64,000 bases of DNA from Aspidapion aeneum (lineage: Eukaryota > Arthropoda > Insecta > Coleoptera > Brentidae), in assembly GCA_963576565.1 (NCBI GenBank), contig CAUYVT010000074.1, positions 1-64,000 of the forward strand, given 5' to 3'. The notes below the pieces were generated by a model. That model searched no databases. It saw only the letters and a program-made list of their open reading frames with translations, and had not been told where the DNA came from. A program made the position numbers and the translations under genes. Shown piece by piece: positions 10,807-22,084 of this stretch (position 1 is the first letter of the stretch; every line of letters begins with the position of its first letter).

Positions 10807-11512
10807 CAAAAAATCAAAAAGTGAAACTCATACCTTGCTTTGGAAACAGTGGCATATTTAAATTTGCTGACGCGAAATTTCAAGTGCGCATGCGTGTGTT
10901 TTGTCAGGTAGACACACAGCTACTGTGTGGGCTGTTGCCATATTTGTGTTTGTTTACATTTTGCGGTGTTTTGCGTTTGTCGTTAAAATTATGTTTTTTT
11001 CTGTGAAAACATAGAAATAATTCACGTAAAATATGTGCGGTTTGTGGCAAAAAGTCCGGGAGAAGTAAGAAAGTGCCACTTTATAGGTAACTACTTCTAT
11101 TTTTCTTTATAATTTGTTAATAAAGTTAGGGGTGGTTTATAGATGCCATTAAACACTCTTCATGGTGTCCACAATAAATCTGCACAATTAATTTTAGAAA
11201 AACTACCATTTTAATCCACAATTTGATAAATTTTCACCCAATCAACTAGTTTTTAGAAAAAAACCACCAAACCTGACGCATACGTAGTAAGCGAAATCCT
11301 GTCTACCTGAAAAAGAAACAATAAGAATTAAATGGGGGTCATCGCGTTTGAGAATGTCCCGTATGTATGCTCTAACGTATTAGGGACCTATTACAATAAA
11401 GCCAGGCACAAATTGTGCCGGGTACTATATTATAATGCATCAGATTTGGTGGTTTTTTTCTAAAAACTAGTTGATTGAGTGAAAATTTATCAAATTGTGG
11501 ATTAACACATTT
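10807..11512 (+). repeat. one arm of foldback family F2 with short inverted core
   Basis: 10807-11280 is homologous to the left arm of the complete element at 36579-37628 (shared landmarks GCATGCGTGTGTTTTGTC, TTTTGCGGTGTTTTGC, ATTAAACACTC). 11213-11280 is repeated inverted at 11444-11510 (CAACTAGTTTTTAGAAA and complement), so part of the second arm survives. No coding capacity. Confidence 0.7.
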
Positions 11513-12918
11513 TTCCGTACGTGGGACATGCGCAACAAGAATCGGTGAGATACCTTCGACCGCCTCGAGAAAAATGGCGTGTTAATTACTTTCTCCAATT
11601 GTTACAATTTTCTACACTTGAAAGTGCTCGGTTTTTGTGTAGTAAAGCATAGAACTGAATTCAGCCCTTCAGCTACGTAGTGTCATCATTAGATCTTCAC
11701 AGGGGCCCCTGAGACGTGAAGAAATTGGCTGCACACCGGTAAGTACTCTTGTTTTCTAATTTCTGTTGTGTGATTTACAGCAATTAACCTATGGACTCTT
11801 AATTTTCGTGATTACGTATCAATTATTATGTTTGTTCACGATTTCGTTTAATAAAATATATACAGTCCATTACAGCTATCGTTTTTCTAACTGCGGCCAA
11901 CAAAAATAGACCCCATAATAGTTATAAAAAATATTCTGCCAATTTATCGGCACCTATGCTCAATGTAATTTTTTTGTTTTACGAAAATAACACACTATCC
12001 GCCACCCGGGTCGCGTCCGATAGGATATCCCCCCCTCCAGTGTATTTTTTTATCTTCATGCACAGTAACCTTTAATATAGTAACACACAGTAAAACGGCT
12101 TTTTTTTTCGGCTTCTCTGGGACCATCTAGAACCAAAATCCAAACTAAATAGCCAAAGGTTCGGGTTTCAATCCCTGGCGAAGCACAAAATATATTCTTA
12201 TAATTTTTCGTTCTTTAATTTCACCCCTGAGTCAATATTATTGTTGCATAATGTTGAAAATCTGCCTAGTTTTTCACTTATTCCTGCCATATTAAAAAAG
12301 CAATTAACCACTCTGTATGAAACGGTTTTCTTAGAACAGATTTTAATAAAAATGATAATTATGTTATGTCTATGACAGAGAGGGTGGAGAGCATCAGAAA
12401 TTTTTCAATGAACTATCCAAGCCAGAATCCCGGGACTTAGGCCGCGCTTGAAACAGGAAACTTGTAGCTAACTAACATTTTATTGTTTTTTTTTTAATAC
12501 TCACTTATTCTTAGCATTTTGCTATATACTTTTTTGTTTTATTTAAAGCTTACACGGGGCGCAATCAAGAGAGGTCTTAGCCCCTGGAAGCTTAAAATTA
12601 CCCTCCCCCCCCCAAACCCGAACCCAACCCCCAAACGAGATGAGCATAGTTTATCAGGGACTAGCTGACCAAGTCCAGGATAACTTTTGACTGCAGCGCT
12701 TTTACTTTTAAAACAAACCAATGTTCTTTTCTGGCGACATTTGGTTCAAAAATTACTTAATTTTTACCCACTATTTAACAATATCTACAAAATTTTTTCC
12801 GCGACGCAAAAATAATTTTTTTGGCTGCGGTGCATTTTTTTCAAATTTTTTGGTAGTTTTTTTACATTGCATTTTTTTTTCTGCTGTGTCATTTTTTACT
12901 AAAAAATTTTGACTTCTC
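11513..12918. other. no gene recognised
   Basis: Includes a C-run at 12604-12613 and a tRNA B-box-like GGGTTTCAATCCC near 12164, too isolated to call a tRNA or SINE. A donor-like CCGGTAAGTAC lies at about 11738 after a short GC-richer stretch, but no exon is recognisable. Confidence 0.4.
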
Positions 12919-13735
12919 TAGATATGCTACAAAGCTGAAATTTGGCAGACTGATAGAAATTCTGACCAAACCCCTGGAAAAAATCAAAAAAAACTCCTAA
13001 ATTCTAATTTACTTCCCTCCCCTATGTAAAGTTAGGTAAAAGTAACATTGACAACTTCTAGAAACGCTAGAAAGCTGAGCTTTGGCAGACTGATAGGGAA
13101 TATGATAAAACTATAGAAAAAGTTTGAAAACACCATAATTTAAGTTTACTTCCCTCCCCTATAAATGTAAAGTTATGTAAAAGTTACATTGCCCACTTCC
13201 AGAAACGCTAGTGAGCTGAGCTTTGGAAGACTGATAGGAACTATGATAAAACCATAAGATAAAATTAAAAAACTTCAAAATTTTTAATAAGGCATTGCAA
13301 AAGTTTTGAACAATATTCCGCATAGTTTACTATTTTAAACATTATCCAAATTCCTTAAAAAAGGTGTAAAATCTTTACAAAAACATTTTGTGTAAAAAAA
13401 AGTCAAGTATGGGAAAATGGTATACCATGAAAAGAATTGAGATAAAAGTAAAGCCAAGTTCTGCAATACAAATTTCAAAATGAAAGGTTCTTACTTGTTT
13501 GGAAATGTTTTTCTAAACTGGGCTATTACGGCTACAAATGACTCTTAGGCACAGTGCCAAATTGAACATAAAGAAATTTGGCTGTAATAGCAAAGTTTAA
13601 AAAAAAAACATTTCCAAACTAGTAAGAACCTTTCATTTTGAAACTTGTACTGGAGAACTTGGCTTTACTTTTATCTCAAATCTTTTTACGGAATAACATT
13701 TTCGCGTACTTAACTTTTTTTACATGAAATGTTTT
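12919..13735 (-). repeat. foldback family F1, reverse orientation
   Basis: Complement of the arrangement at 4240-5390: tandem blocks with GAAACGCTAG..GCTGAGCTTTGG at 13050-13100 and 13200-13250, then an inverted repeat, 13437-13530 against 13580-13680 (AAAGCCAAGTTCT and complement). No coding capacity. Confidence 0.7.
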
Positions 13736-15245
13736 TGTTAAAATACCAATCTCTTAAAAATAGAGGCTCGCAAGTGGTAATTAGTCTTTTCGCCCCTATA
13801 GAAGTAAGTACCTGAAAACGCCGAAAACAAATATGGGACAATAAAATCATACGCCATTCCAAACGACACGATAAATAAAACGTTTTGTCAATACTTATGC
13901 GGCTTTTCCTTTCAAAATAATGTACCATGATCCAAGACCCCACGATGTTTTAAAGAAAATATATTGGAAACTAACATTTTTTATTTGACGAATATCTCAT
14001 AAAGAGTTACTCAAACATAAAAACGATGTAAACAAGACATCTCTAATATCAGGGAAAGTGTAAAAACCCCAACCTAATTGTCGTGTTAGTTAGGTGGTTT
14101 TCACTTATACACTGCAGAATTGGCCTAGTTTCCGGGACCATGAAATACGTAAGCACTACGTAGTTGATGGTCTCATTTTGGGGCGATGCACCCCAAAAGG
14201 CCCTGTAACGAAGATGATGATGTAAATACCGTGCATTCAGTATTTAATGGGGATATAAGAATGAATCAGGTGCAGGTGGTGACCTAATTAAGAGAAAAGT
14301 TTTTGCTTTTTCTATGGTAAAACTTAACTTTCTTTCTAATTAAAATAAAAAATTTAGCTTTTTTATGGTAAAACTTAACTTTCTTAGGTAAAACTTAACT
14401 TTCTTAAGCTAGTTGACACAAAAACACCAAAGCAAGTCATACTTTATGCTTCCTTTAGGGCCGGTTTATCAATGGAGGGTTACTCTTATGATAACTGTTT
14501 ATCCATCCAAGGTTAACTGCTAACCAATGATCTCTCTCTATATATATATATATATATATAACTGGACAGGCCTTTACATATATGCAAAGTGAGGCAAAAA
14601 TATTGATATTTTTTGTAGAGAGAGCAAGCTGCGCAGGAGCTGCTACCTTTCCTTTTTCATTTGCACTCTCCGATGATATTCTGTGGTTTTGAAAGTTCGC
14701 GGACGTTTGATACAAACAAAGTTTTTTAAATAATCAAAGCTACTTACTTCAAAAAAGAAAATGGCTTTTCACTCCTATAAAACTCGTTTTTACAAGCAAC
14801 ACATCGTGTTCCCATTTTTTATTTTTGTTCAACGAAAACAATTTCAATAATATACTGACAGACACTTTAATGACAAATCACAAATAGGCCAGTAGAATAA
14901 CCATATTTTAAGGTAAAAAAAAATATTTACTAACAGAACTTAAAGCATTGGAAATTGTAGAGCGGTGAAAAACGAAGTTAAAAAATATTTATGCGTGAGT
15001 TAGGTTTTGGGGGTAAAAAGTGACAGGGAATCGTAATATTGCGATTTACGGCGAAAGTTGACGTTGGAGAAAAAAGTAGCATACAGAAAAGTTGTAAGCC
15101 ATAAAAATAAATATTCGAGAAAAATTAAAAAAACCGTAATTTTTTTGTTTTTTTTTTGCAAAAATTATGTCAGTTTAACAAAACTTGGTTCGTTTACAAT
15201 ATTTAACAAACAATAAAATTTTGAAGTTTCTAAGATATTTGTTTT
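13736..15245. other. no gene recognised; short (TA)n at 14538-14561
   Basis: AT-rich intergenic or decayed repeat sequence. The open frames here show no recognisable domain. Confidence 0.4.
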
Positions 15246-15249
15246 TCCG

Positions 15250-15745
15250 CTGAAAAAAAGTATAGGGAAACCCTTAAGACCAAAATGGCAAAACATTGAA
15301 AATTCATATTTTACAAACTATACAGTTTATCAAAAAAAGCACCGAGTTGCAGTATTGTGGCGTCATAGAGATACGAAAAAACCACTGAGTGAGTTGAGAT
15401 TCCAAAAAACGTCATTTAGCGATTTTTAGTATAGGGAAACCCATAAGACCAAAAAGGCAAAACTTTGAAAATTCATATTTTACAAACTATACAGTTTATC
15501 AAAAAAAGCACTGAGTTGCAGTACTGTGGCGTCATAGAGATACGAAAAAACCAGTGAGTGAGTTGAGATTCCAAAAAATGTCATTTAGCGATTTTTAGTA
15601 TGGGGAAACGCATAGGACCAAAATGGCAAAATTTTTAAAATTCATATTTTACAAACTATACAGTTTATCAAAAAAATTACCGAGTTGCAGTATTGTGGCG
15701 TCATACAGATACGAAAAAACGACTGAGTGAGTTGAGATTCACCAA
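15250..15745 (+). repeat. tandem satellite, ~171-bp unit, three copies
   Basis: Three head-to-tail units begin near 15258, 15428 and 15598 with AGTATAGGGAAAC / AGTATGGGGAAAC. Each contains AAACTATACAGTTTATCAAA, GAGTTGCAGTA and TGAGTGAGTTGAGATTC. A diverged array of the same family is at 19370-20010. Confidence 0.85.
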
Positions 15746-16210
15746 CGTTTAAAATCGTGGCCCGTCCGTCCCCTGATAAACTATACTAAGAATTTTATTG
15801 CCTGACATTTATAGTTCAAAAATGGATGCAGAAAATTCAAATAAACGACTTTTAAAAAGAAAAATTAGGAATACTTTGGTCACGAGGAATTAAAGGCAAG
15901 AAACGCCAACCAACCTTAGCACGTGCCCCTATTATAAACTTACTAGCCGACAAATCTCCTTTAAATTGACATGTGACATTTTCATCGGTTTGATTTTGAC
16001 TTGAGTACATCACGTGTCGAGTATTAAAATGTCTCGAAAATTCTTATCGCCTTTTGTTATGTCATATACGTATAAAATAAATTAAAGGCTATCGCTAATC
16101 TATAAGTAAATGTATAATTGTCAGTGGCTTATAATAACTTTTGTACACAGTAGTAGGTAGTATAGTTGTAAAAGAATTACATTACATTAAAAAAATTAAT
16201 TTTACGTTTC
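15746..16210. other. no gene recognised
   Basis: The first bases contain CGTGGCCCGTCCGT, the end sequence of foldback family F3, without the rest of that element. Otherwise unassigned. Confidence 0.4.
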
Positions 16211-16214
16211 ATCA

Positions 16215-17030
16215 TCGTTTGCAACACGGGAATTCCGTTGGATGAAACCACCTTGTATACTTTATGTTTCGCCGATGATCAGATAGTGGTGGCTTAGGAT
16301 TATGACGACCTCGAATATATGACACGAAAACTAATAGAAGAGTACAATAAGTGGGGACTAGAGGTTAAAATCAATAAGACAGAGTATATGTGTATTGGTG
16401 GAACGAAACAGGATCTAATCTTAAATACTGGGCAGCGAATTCAGTCCTGTGATGAGTATAAATACTTAGGTCTAAAAATTACAGCTGACGGAACACTAGA
16501 CAAAGCTACAAAAAATAGAAACGTACAAGGAAGAAAAGCAATAACTTTATTAAATGGAATAATTTGGGACCAAAGTATATCAAAACATAACAAAAAGCTT
16601 ATATATAACACCATTGTAAAAAGTATTATTACATACGGCTCAGAAGTATGGCCAATCAAAGATAGAACAGAAAAAATACTTTCCGCTACGGAGATGGACT
16701 ATTGGAGAAGAGCAGCAGGGAAATCAAAAAGAGAAAGAGTTACAAATCAAAGAATAAGAGAAATTATGACAGTGGGTGAACGTACTTTAGTGGATGATAT
16801 AAGAACAAAACAACTAGTGTGGTTCGGACATGTACAAAGAATGGATGATGGAAGACTACCTAAACAAATATTACAATGGAAACCAACTGGCCGAAGAAAA
16901 CGAGGAAGGCCGAGGAGAAGCTGGAGAGAAGGAATAGACAGTGAAATAAGAATAAGAGGCCTAGATAATGAATTATGGTCAAACAGAAACGAGTGGAGAT
17001 TGGGTATCGGACGACGTAGAACGTTGTGAA

Positions 17031-17036
<6 letters not shown>
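16215..17036 (+). pseudogene. RTE-like non-LTR retrotransposon 3' half (family A, best-preserved copy)
   Basis: 5'-truncated copy. The FADDQ active site is readable near 16270 (YFMFRRRSDSGG in the wrong frame, FADDQ in the other). After a stop at 16294-16296 (TAG where the sister copy reads CAG) a continuous frame of 236 codons at 16319-17029 encodes the RT thumb, the KYLGLKITADGTLDKA segment, and the C-terminal basic region with GRRKRGRPRRSWREG followed by ELWSNRNEWRLGIGRRRTL. It ends at a stop and GAAACCG immediately followed by a (TA)n tract, the microsatellite tail characteristic of RTE-type elements. It lacks most of the RT palm and all of the endonuclease. Confidence 0.85.

Positions 17037-17097
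<61 letters not shown>
17037..17097. repeat. (TA)n microsatellite, LINE 3' tail
   Basis: About 28 TA repeats directly abut the 3' end of the RTE-like copy. The inverted copy at 29830 also begins directly after a (TA)n tract, so the repeat is part of the element's tail rather than chance. Confidence 0.9.
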
Positions 17098-17099
<2 letters not shown>

Positions 17100-17114
17100 T
17101 AATTATTATTATAA

Positions 17115-17250
17115 TTTAAAAAAAATCGTGAGTCCGGATAACTGAATCAAGTAAATTCCGGATTACCGAATACCTCCATGGACTTCTAAGGCTATCCGGA
17201 CTACCGAAGCATCCGGATTATCGCGTGTACGGATTATCGAATCACCACTG
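17115..17250 (-). mobile_element. one end of a second pogo/Tigger-like element
   Basis: Read from 17250 leftwards it starts CAGTGGTGATTCGATAATCC and repeats ATCCGGA-type motifs (17205-17215, 17155, 17130), the usual appearance of Tigger-type terminal sequence. The flank is TA. The other end is missing, presumably cut by the LINE/(TA)n insertion at its left. Confidence 0.6.
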
Positions 17251-17259
17251 TAGTAGTAT

Positions 17260-17808
17260 TTTGAAGGCCTTTATTTCATATAATGCATATATGTTTTCAA
17301 TTTACGCCGTTAAATGCCTTTTGACTAATTGTCATTGGTAATTAGCTGGCAATCACGTTGTGGGCTTCAATAAAACCATGTGATATTTTAAGGCATAAGG
17401 AGTTTTCCACTCAAGGAGCTTAAACCTTGATTTTAAATATAAAGCGCAGGTCGTAAACAAGACGTAGGCCACGTAGGTGGATCAGTTAAAAGAAAAAACT
17501 AAATATTTTGTCAAAAACGGAGCTGTTAGGTTGGCAAACTTGCGATAAACAGGTTGCCATGTTTTATTATGAGTGCGTTCGAGTAGGCAACCCGGGCTCC
17601 ATTTTTCCGTTCTAGTTGACACTCGGAGCACGCCCTTTTTGCGTTCGAGATGCCACCGAGCGAACCCTCGGGGCACGCTCGATATGACCCGAGCTTGAGG
17701 ATGGAAAAAAGCGGGCATATTACATAACCCTACTTTTTTATAATTTTAAACTTTTGTTTACATTTTTTTACGACTGTTTTCTTACTGTTTTTTTGTCAAA
17801 TAAAATAC
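17260..17808. other. no gene recognised; GC-richer block 17570-17710
   Basis: The GC-richer block holds several GCTCG/CGAGC motifs. No frame with a known domain. Confidence 0.4.
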
Positions 17809-17955
17809 ATGGACGCAGTTCAGTTTGCTGTAGAATTATGTTTCCAAGATTCTGAGGAGGATGAAGAAGAAAGACTACCAGGGTGTTCCAAATTTGCCGC
17901 GATGCGGAGCGCTAAGAATTATCCGGGGTCTACTACGTTATACCTCGATGCTTGA
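17809..17955 (+). CDS. 48-codon reading frame, acidic, unassigned
   Basis: ATG at 17809 opens a short frame beginning MDAVQFAVELCFQDSEEDEE and ending at TGA. The acidic start resembles N-termini of some insect transposon-encoded proteins (for example Harbinger nucleases), but nothing after it supports this. The last third overlaps the inverted repeat at 17929-17947. Could be an N-terminal remnant of a transposase or chance. Confidence 0.2.
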   Translation: MDAVQFAVELCFQDSEEDEEERLPGCSKFAAMRSAKNYPGSTTLYLDA

Positions 17956-18475
17956 AAATGGGTGTTTCTTTTTTTAATGATAAGTTTATGTCGTTTTGTA
18001 TTGTTTTCAAGAAAAAAAAATGCGGATTTTTCGCATTTTTTTTAGAAATTTCAAAATTAAAAAATTAGTAAAAACTCATACAAATTGCTATAGAAAGAAT
18101 TTATTTGACGTTTGTTATTTCGAGATAGAGAGGGACGGCTCACAATCGACTAAGCTTTAAAAAAATGGTCATTTAGCCAAAAATAAGGTGACCAACTGTC
18201 TGGCAAGAGGCGATAAAAAGTTAAATTTTTTTGAAAAGTATTTACGCATAGAAAAATGGTTACACCATATTTTTGAAATCTAACGTTCGACCTGACATCT
18301 TGCTCCAACATTTTAATTTGTCGCGCATTTTTGACTGTAAAATCATCCAAAATCCTCTATTGAGCATTTATAATGAAAAAAATTATGCAGAAAGTTATAA
18401 TAATGTGTAATTTATGATAATGATGATTTACAGAAATTCAGCAGTTCGGTTCGGGTCAACAAACAAACCTAACCT

Positions 18476-18596
18476 AAAACCAAACCGAACCGAACTTAAC
18501 TGAAACAACCCGAACTGAACCGAACCGAACCGAACCGATCCGAACTAAACCAAACGGAACGGAACGGAACCGAACCGAACCGAACCCAACCGAACT
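18476..18596. repeat. (AACCG)n pentanucleotide array
   Basis: Imperfect CCGAA repeats with interspersed variants (CGGAA, CTGAA). It differs from the insect telomeric unit TTAGG, so it is not read as telomeric. Confidence 0.85.
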
Positions 18597-18606
18597 GCAC
18601 AAGCAA

Positions 18607-18639
18607 TCAGCAAGAATCGGCTGCGCCGATTCTTGCTGA
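18607..18639. repeat. perfect 15-bp hairpin
   Basis: TCAGCAAGAATCGGC, a TGC loop, and the exact complement. No adjacent gene, so no terminator role is claimed. Confidence 0.85.
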
Positions 18640-18680
18640 ATAGTTCTAAATAAATAATTTCCTGTAATCTGCGCCTTTAA

Positions 18681-18809
18681 CCCTCAGATGCACCGTAAGA
18701 AGGCTGTGCTAATCCATTCTCCATCTTTGTTGTTTTGTATGTGAGCAATAAGGACTTAATCGCGATTAAACCCATGATCGCGCTTAAGTGCTTACGGTGC
18801 ATCTGAGGG
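18681..18809. mobile_element. 129-bp PIF/Harbinger-type MITE
   Basis: Perfect 19-bp terminal inverted repeats CCCTCAGATGCACCGTAAG with TAA on both sides (18678-18680 and 18810-18812). A TWA duplication and this size fit PIF/Harbinger MITEs. Perfect ends suggest recent movement. Confidence 0.85.
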
Positions 18810-19259
18810 TAAGTCAGGAAGTAAGCAAATCGAATTGGGAAATATTATATGGCCGAATGACCTAGAAAGATTCGGCTCAGGCCCAATGTGTCAAAATATA
18901 TGTGGGAAGGTCAACTGTACAAATTTTCAAAATTATATGAGAAAAGCGATAAAAAACACGAAAAGCTAGGTATGTAATTAATTTAAAATTGTAAAATAAT
19001 TAATCCTAAGCTAATTTACAAATTTATGTCGAAAATTTGACGATGCAATGATAGAAGTTGATTTTTTTCAACAAAAACAAGTCAAAGAAAATCCCCATGT
19101 AACGTTTTTTTAAAAAATTATTTTTAAAAAAACCAAACTTTTTTTTTAATTTCCCGTATCTAAATCGACTAAAAATTGTCCAAAGATTCATTTTCATACA
19201 AAAAAATCGTTATATAGTGCGTTTTGACGAGCGAGGTATAACGTAGTAGAACCATTATC

Positions 19260-19369
19260 CGCGATTGCCCAGTGAGGCTTTAACCATAGGCCAGCGGTTC
19301 TGTAACCAAATTCTGGTGAGTAATGGCAAAGCGGCGACTATTAGGGACTTATTGCAATAGCGCTAGGCA
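19260..19369. other. no gene recognised
   Basis: Contains ATTAGGGACTTATTGCAATAG, similar to a sequence near 11388, so probably repeat debris. Confidence 0.4.
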
Positions 19370-20010
19370 CTAATATAGTTTATCAACAAAGGCACCCAGT
19401 TACCATATGGTGAGGTCATAGAGATGTTAGAAAACCACACCCTAAGTTAAGATTTGGAAAAACATCATTTAGCGAATTTTAGGGTAGGGAATCCTGTATG
19501 ACCAAAATGGCCAAATTTTGAAAATTCATGTATTAAAAACTATATAGTTTATCAACAAAAGCACTATGTTCCAGTATAATGGGGTTATAGAGATACAAAA
19601 AAACCACAGGCTAAGTTAAGATTCGAAAAAACATTTTAGTCATTTAGCGAATTTTAGTGTAGGGAATCCTATAAGACCCAAATAGCCAAACTTTGAAAAT
19701 TCATATTTTAAAAACTTTATAGTTTATTAAGAAAAGTACCGAGTTACAGTATGGTGGGCCCATAGAAATGCAAAAAAATTACACCCTCAGTTAAGATTCG
19801 GAAAAACATTATTTAGTAATTTTTTTAGGGTAGGGAATAACATAAGACCACAATGGTCAACTTTGAAAATTCATATTTTAAATACTATACATATAGTTTA
19901 TCAACAAAAGCACATATGTTGCAGTATGGTGAGGTCATAGTGATGCGAAAAAACCACACACCGAATTAAGATTCCGCAAAACGTCATTTAGCGAATTTTA
20001 GGGTACGGAA
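19370..20010 (+). repeat. diverged satellite array, ~172-bp unit, almost four copies
   Basis: Units begin near 19482, 19652, 19828 and 20003 with GGGTAGGGAAT-like sequence, with a partial unit before. Each has TATAGTTTATCAACAAAAGC and AACATCATTTAGCGAATTTT variants. Clearly related to 15250-15745, but with more change between units. Confidence 0.85.
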
Positions 20011-20260
20011 CCCACAAACAAAACAAAAGTAGGTTCAGTCCTAGTGGGGTAGAGTTTGAGATCATGGATCTAAGCAGCAACCTATTACTTTCATGAAAAC
20101 AGGCAAAAAAAAACTGGCTTCAAAAATTCTTTTTTTGACAAATGCCAGTTAAATGACATGACATTCACGATACATACAAATGTGTGTCGTGATCAGGACA
20201 CTTTTTTTAACCAATGTTAAAAAATCATGTTTTTATAATTTCCTTATTTATTTATTTGAT
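20011..20260. other. no gene recognised
   Basis: AT-rich spacer. Confidence 0.4.
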
Positions 20261-21514
20261 CAGGGCTATCAAAATGGACGGGCCACAATCCTCCACTTTG
20301 TTGACGTCACATCGGGGGCTGATTTTTTTTGATGGTCACGTCACGACACAGCCGATTGTCTTTCAAATATTGACGTTGAAATGACGGTTCATCAATATTT
20401 GGTTATTTTTTTAATAAAGTCGGTTTTGGGATTGTTTTTACTATATTCTTGCAATTTCTTTTAAATGTATGGTAATCCTTAATTTTTCAAAGCCGCTTCA
20501 TTAGCTCACACTAAAATTAAATTTAAAACAGAAGCGAATGTGACAAACACAGATGACAAAGTCAAATACAGGTCAAATATAACAGTTAGCTTGCAGTACA
20601 TGGCGGATAATTTGAATTCAAAATAAGGAATGCTAAATCTTGAAGATTTTAACCTTATAATCAATTTGCATCCTTACAAAAGTTTGGTGGAATATGAGGA
20701 TGGTGTCTGAGAATATTTAACTGAAATTTCGCAGAAATCTGTAGTGCCATTTTGAAAATATCATAAAAAAACTTCTAACCTCCCATAAGACCCAATGTAA
20801 AAGTCAGACCCCGGAGAACAGCTGATTTTTTCAGGTTTGTGGCCTGTATTTTTTTGTTGGCCTTGATTTGACTTATGAATGTTATTAAATTCTTAACAAT
20901 AAACAAGGCCAACACAAAAATAGAGGCCACGACCCTGAAAAAATCAGCTGTTCTCCCGGGGCTGAATTTTACATTGGGTCTTATGGAAGGTCAGAGGTTT
21001 TTTTGTGGTATTTTCAAAATGGCACTACAGATTTCCGCAAAATTTCAGTGAAATATTCTCAGACACCATCCCGATATTCCACCAAAGGTTTGTAAGGAAG
21101 CAACATGATTAAAAGGTTAAAATCTTCAAGATTTAGCATTCCTTATTTTGAATTCAAATTACCCGCCATGTACCACATGCCAACTGTTATATTTGACATG
21201 TATTTGACTTTGTCATCTGTGATTGTCACATTTGCTTCTGCTTTAAATTTAATTTTTGTGTGAGCTAATGAAGCGGCTATGAAAAATTAAGGATTACTAT
21301 ACATTTAAAAAAAATTGTTCTGCCAGAATAAAGTAAAAACAATCTCAAAAATGACTTTATTTTTAAAAAAATCAAATATTCATGAACCGTCATTTCAACT
21401 TCAATTTTTTAACGACAATCAGCTGTGTCGTAACGTGACCATCAAAACAAAATCAGCCCCGGATGTGACGTCAAGAAAGTGGAGGATCGTGGCCCGTCCG
21501 TTTTGATAGCCCTG
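20261..21514. mobile_element. 1.25-kb foldback element F3, nearly palindromic
   Basis: Left arm 20261-20865 and right arm 20904-21514 are inverted copies of about 605-611 bases around a 38-base spacer. The ends read CAGGGCTATCAAAA then GGACGGGCCAC. Landmarks pair across the centre: TTGTTGGCCTTG/CAAGGCCAACA, GAATTCAAA, GAAGCGGCT. A single-arm relative lies at 26065-26800. No transposase; a clear target duplication was not seen. The 63-codon frame at 21315-21506 is not a gene. Confidence 0.9.
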
Positions 21515-22084
21515 CAATAAATAATAAAAAATCTTTTTTTAAGTCTTGTCAAAAGCTTCGAGCACCACCCATGCTTCGAGCATTCTTTAGGTTGAAATAA
21601 CAAGATTAACAATCAATCAATCAATCAAATAAAAGTATAAACAAACAAACAAGTAACTGTTTGGTTAACAAAAACAGGATAAATAAGCGGAAAATTCTCT
21701 GTTATCAAAAACAAAAATATACAATATTCCAATTTATCTGGAAAATCGTTTATCAAACGTGGCGTCGGTAAATGTTTGACTCCAACGTGAGATCGATTCA
21801 CGTGTTGAGGTTTACAGATGAAAGGTTTCCATAAGTTACAATAGGCAACTTTTGAAAGGAAAATTGAGCCCTGATCGTTGTTTACGAACTTTCCAAGATG
21901 CTATACGCCTGCAGGCGGCATCACGCGCGGTCGCTGTTTTAATACAGATACTGCTAATTATCTTAATATCTCTGGGGATACCAAAGTTGTAGCATTCGCG
22001 TAGCTCAAGCCAAAGTTAGGTCGCGCGTGATCTGTTTTCTTCCGGCTGAAGGCATTAGAATTTTTTTTTTATAAAAAATAATAA
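21515..22084. other. no gene recognised
   Basis: Short ATCA and AAAC tandem tracts at 21615-21650, and a GC-richer stretch 21890-22050 with TCACGCGCGGTCG and GGTCGCGCGTGA facing each other. No gene. Confidence 0.4.

Larger units (their letters stand above)
17929..19250. mobile_element. candidate DNA element bounded by a 19-bp inverted repeat
   Basis: TCTACTACGTTATACCTCG at 17929-17947 recurs as its exact complement at 19232-19250, with partial similarity extending outwards (ATTATCC and GCGGATAAT blocks). The interior has no recognisable gene but carries the pentanucleotide array, the hairpin and the Harbinger-type MITE listed separately. True ends and target duplication were not identified. 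Confidence 0.45.

Noticed and set aside
12155..12185. tRNA-like B box
   Set aside because: No paired arms or A box at the right distance.
17482..17718. 78-codon minus-strand frame in the GC-richer block
   Set aside because: No recognisable domain; composition follows the repeat-rich GCTCG block.
18476..18596. Telomeric repeat
   Set aside because: The unit is AACCG, not TTAGG, and it is interstitial and imperfect.
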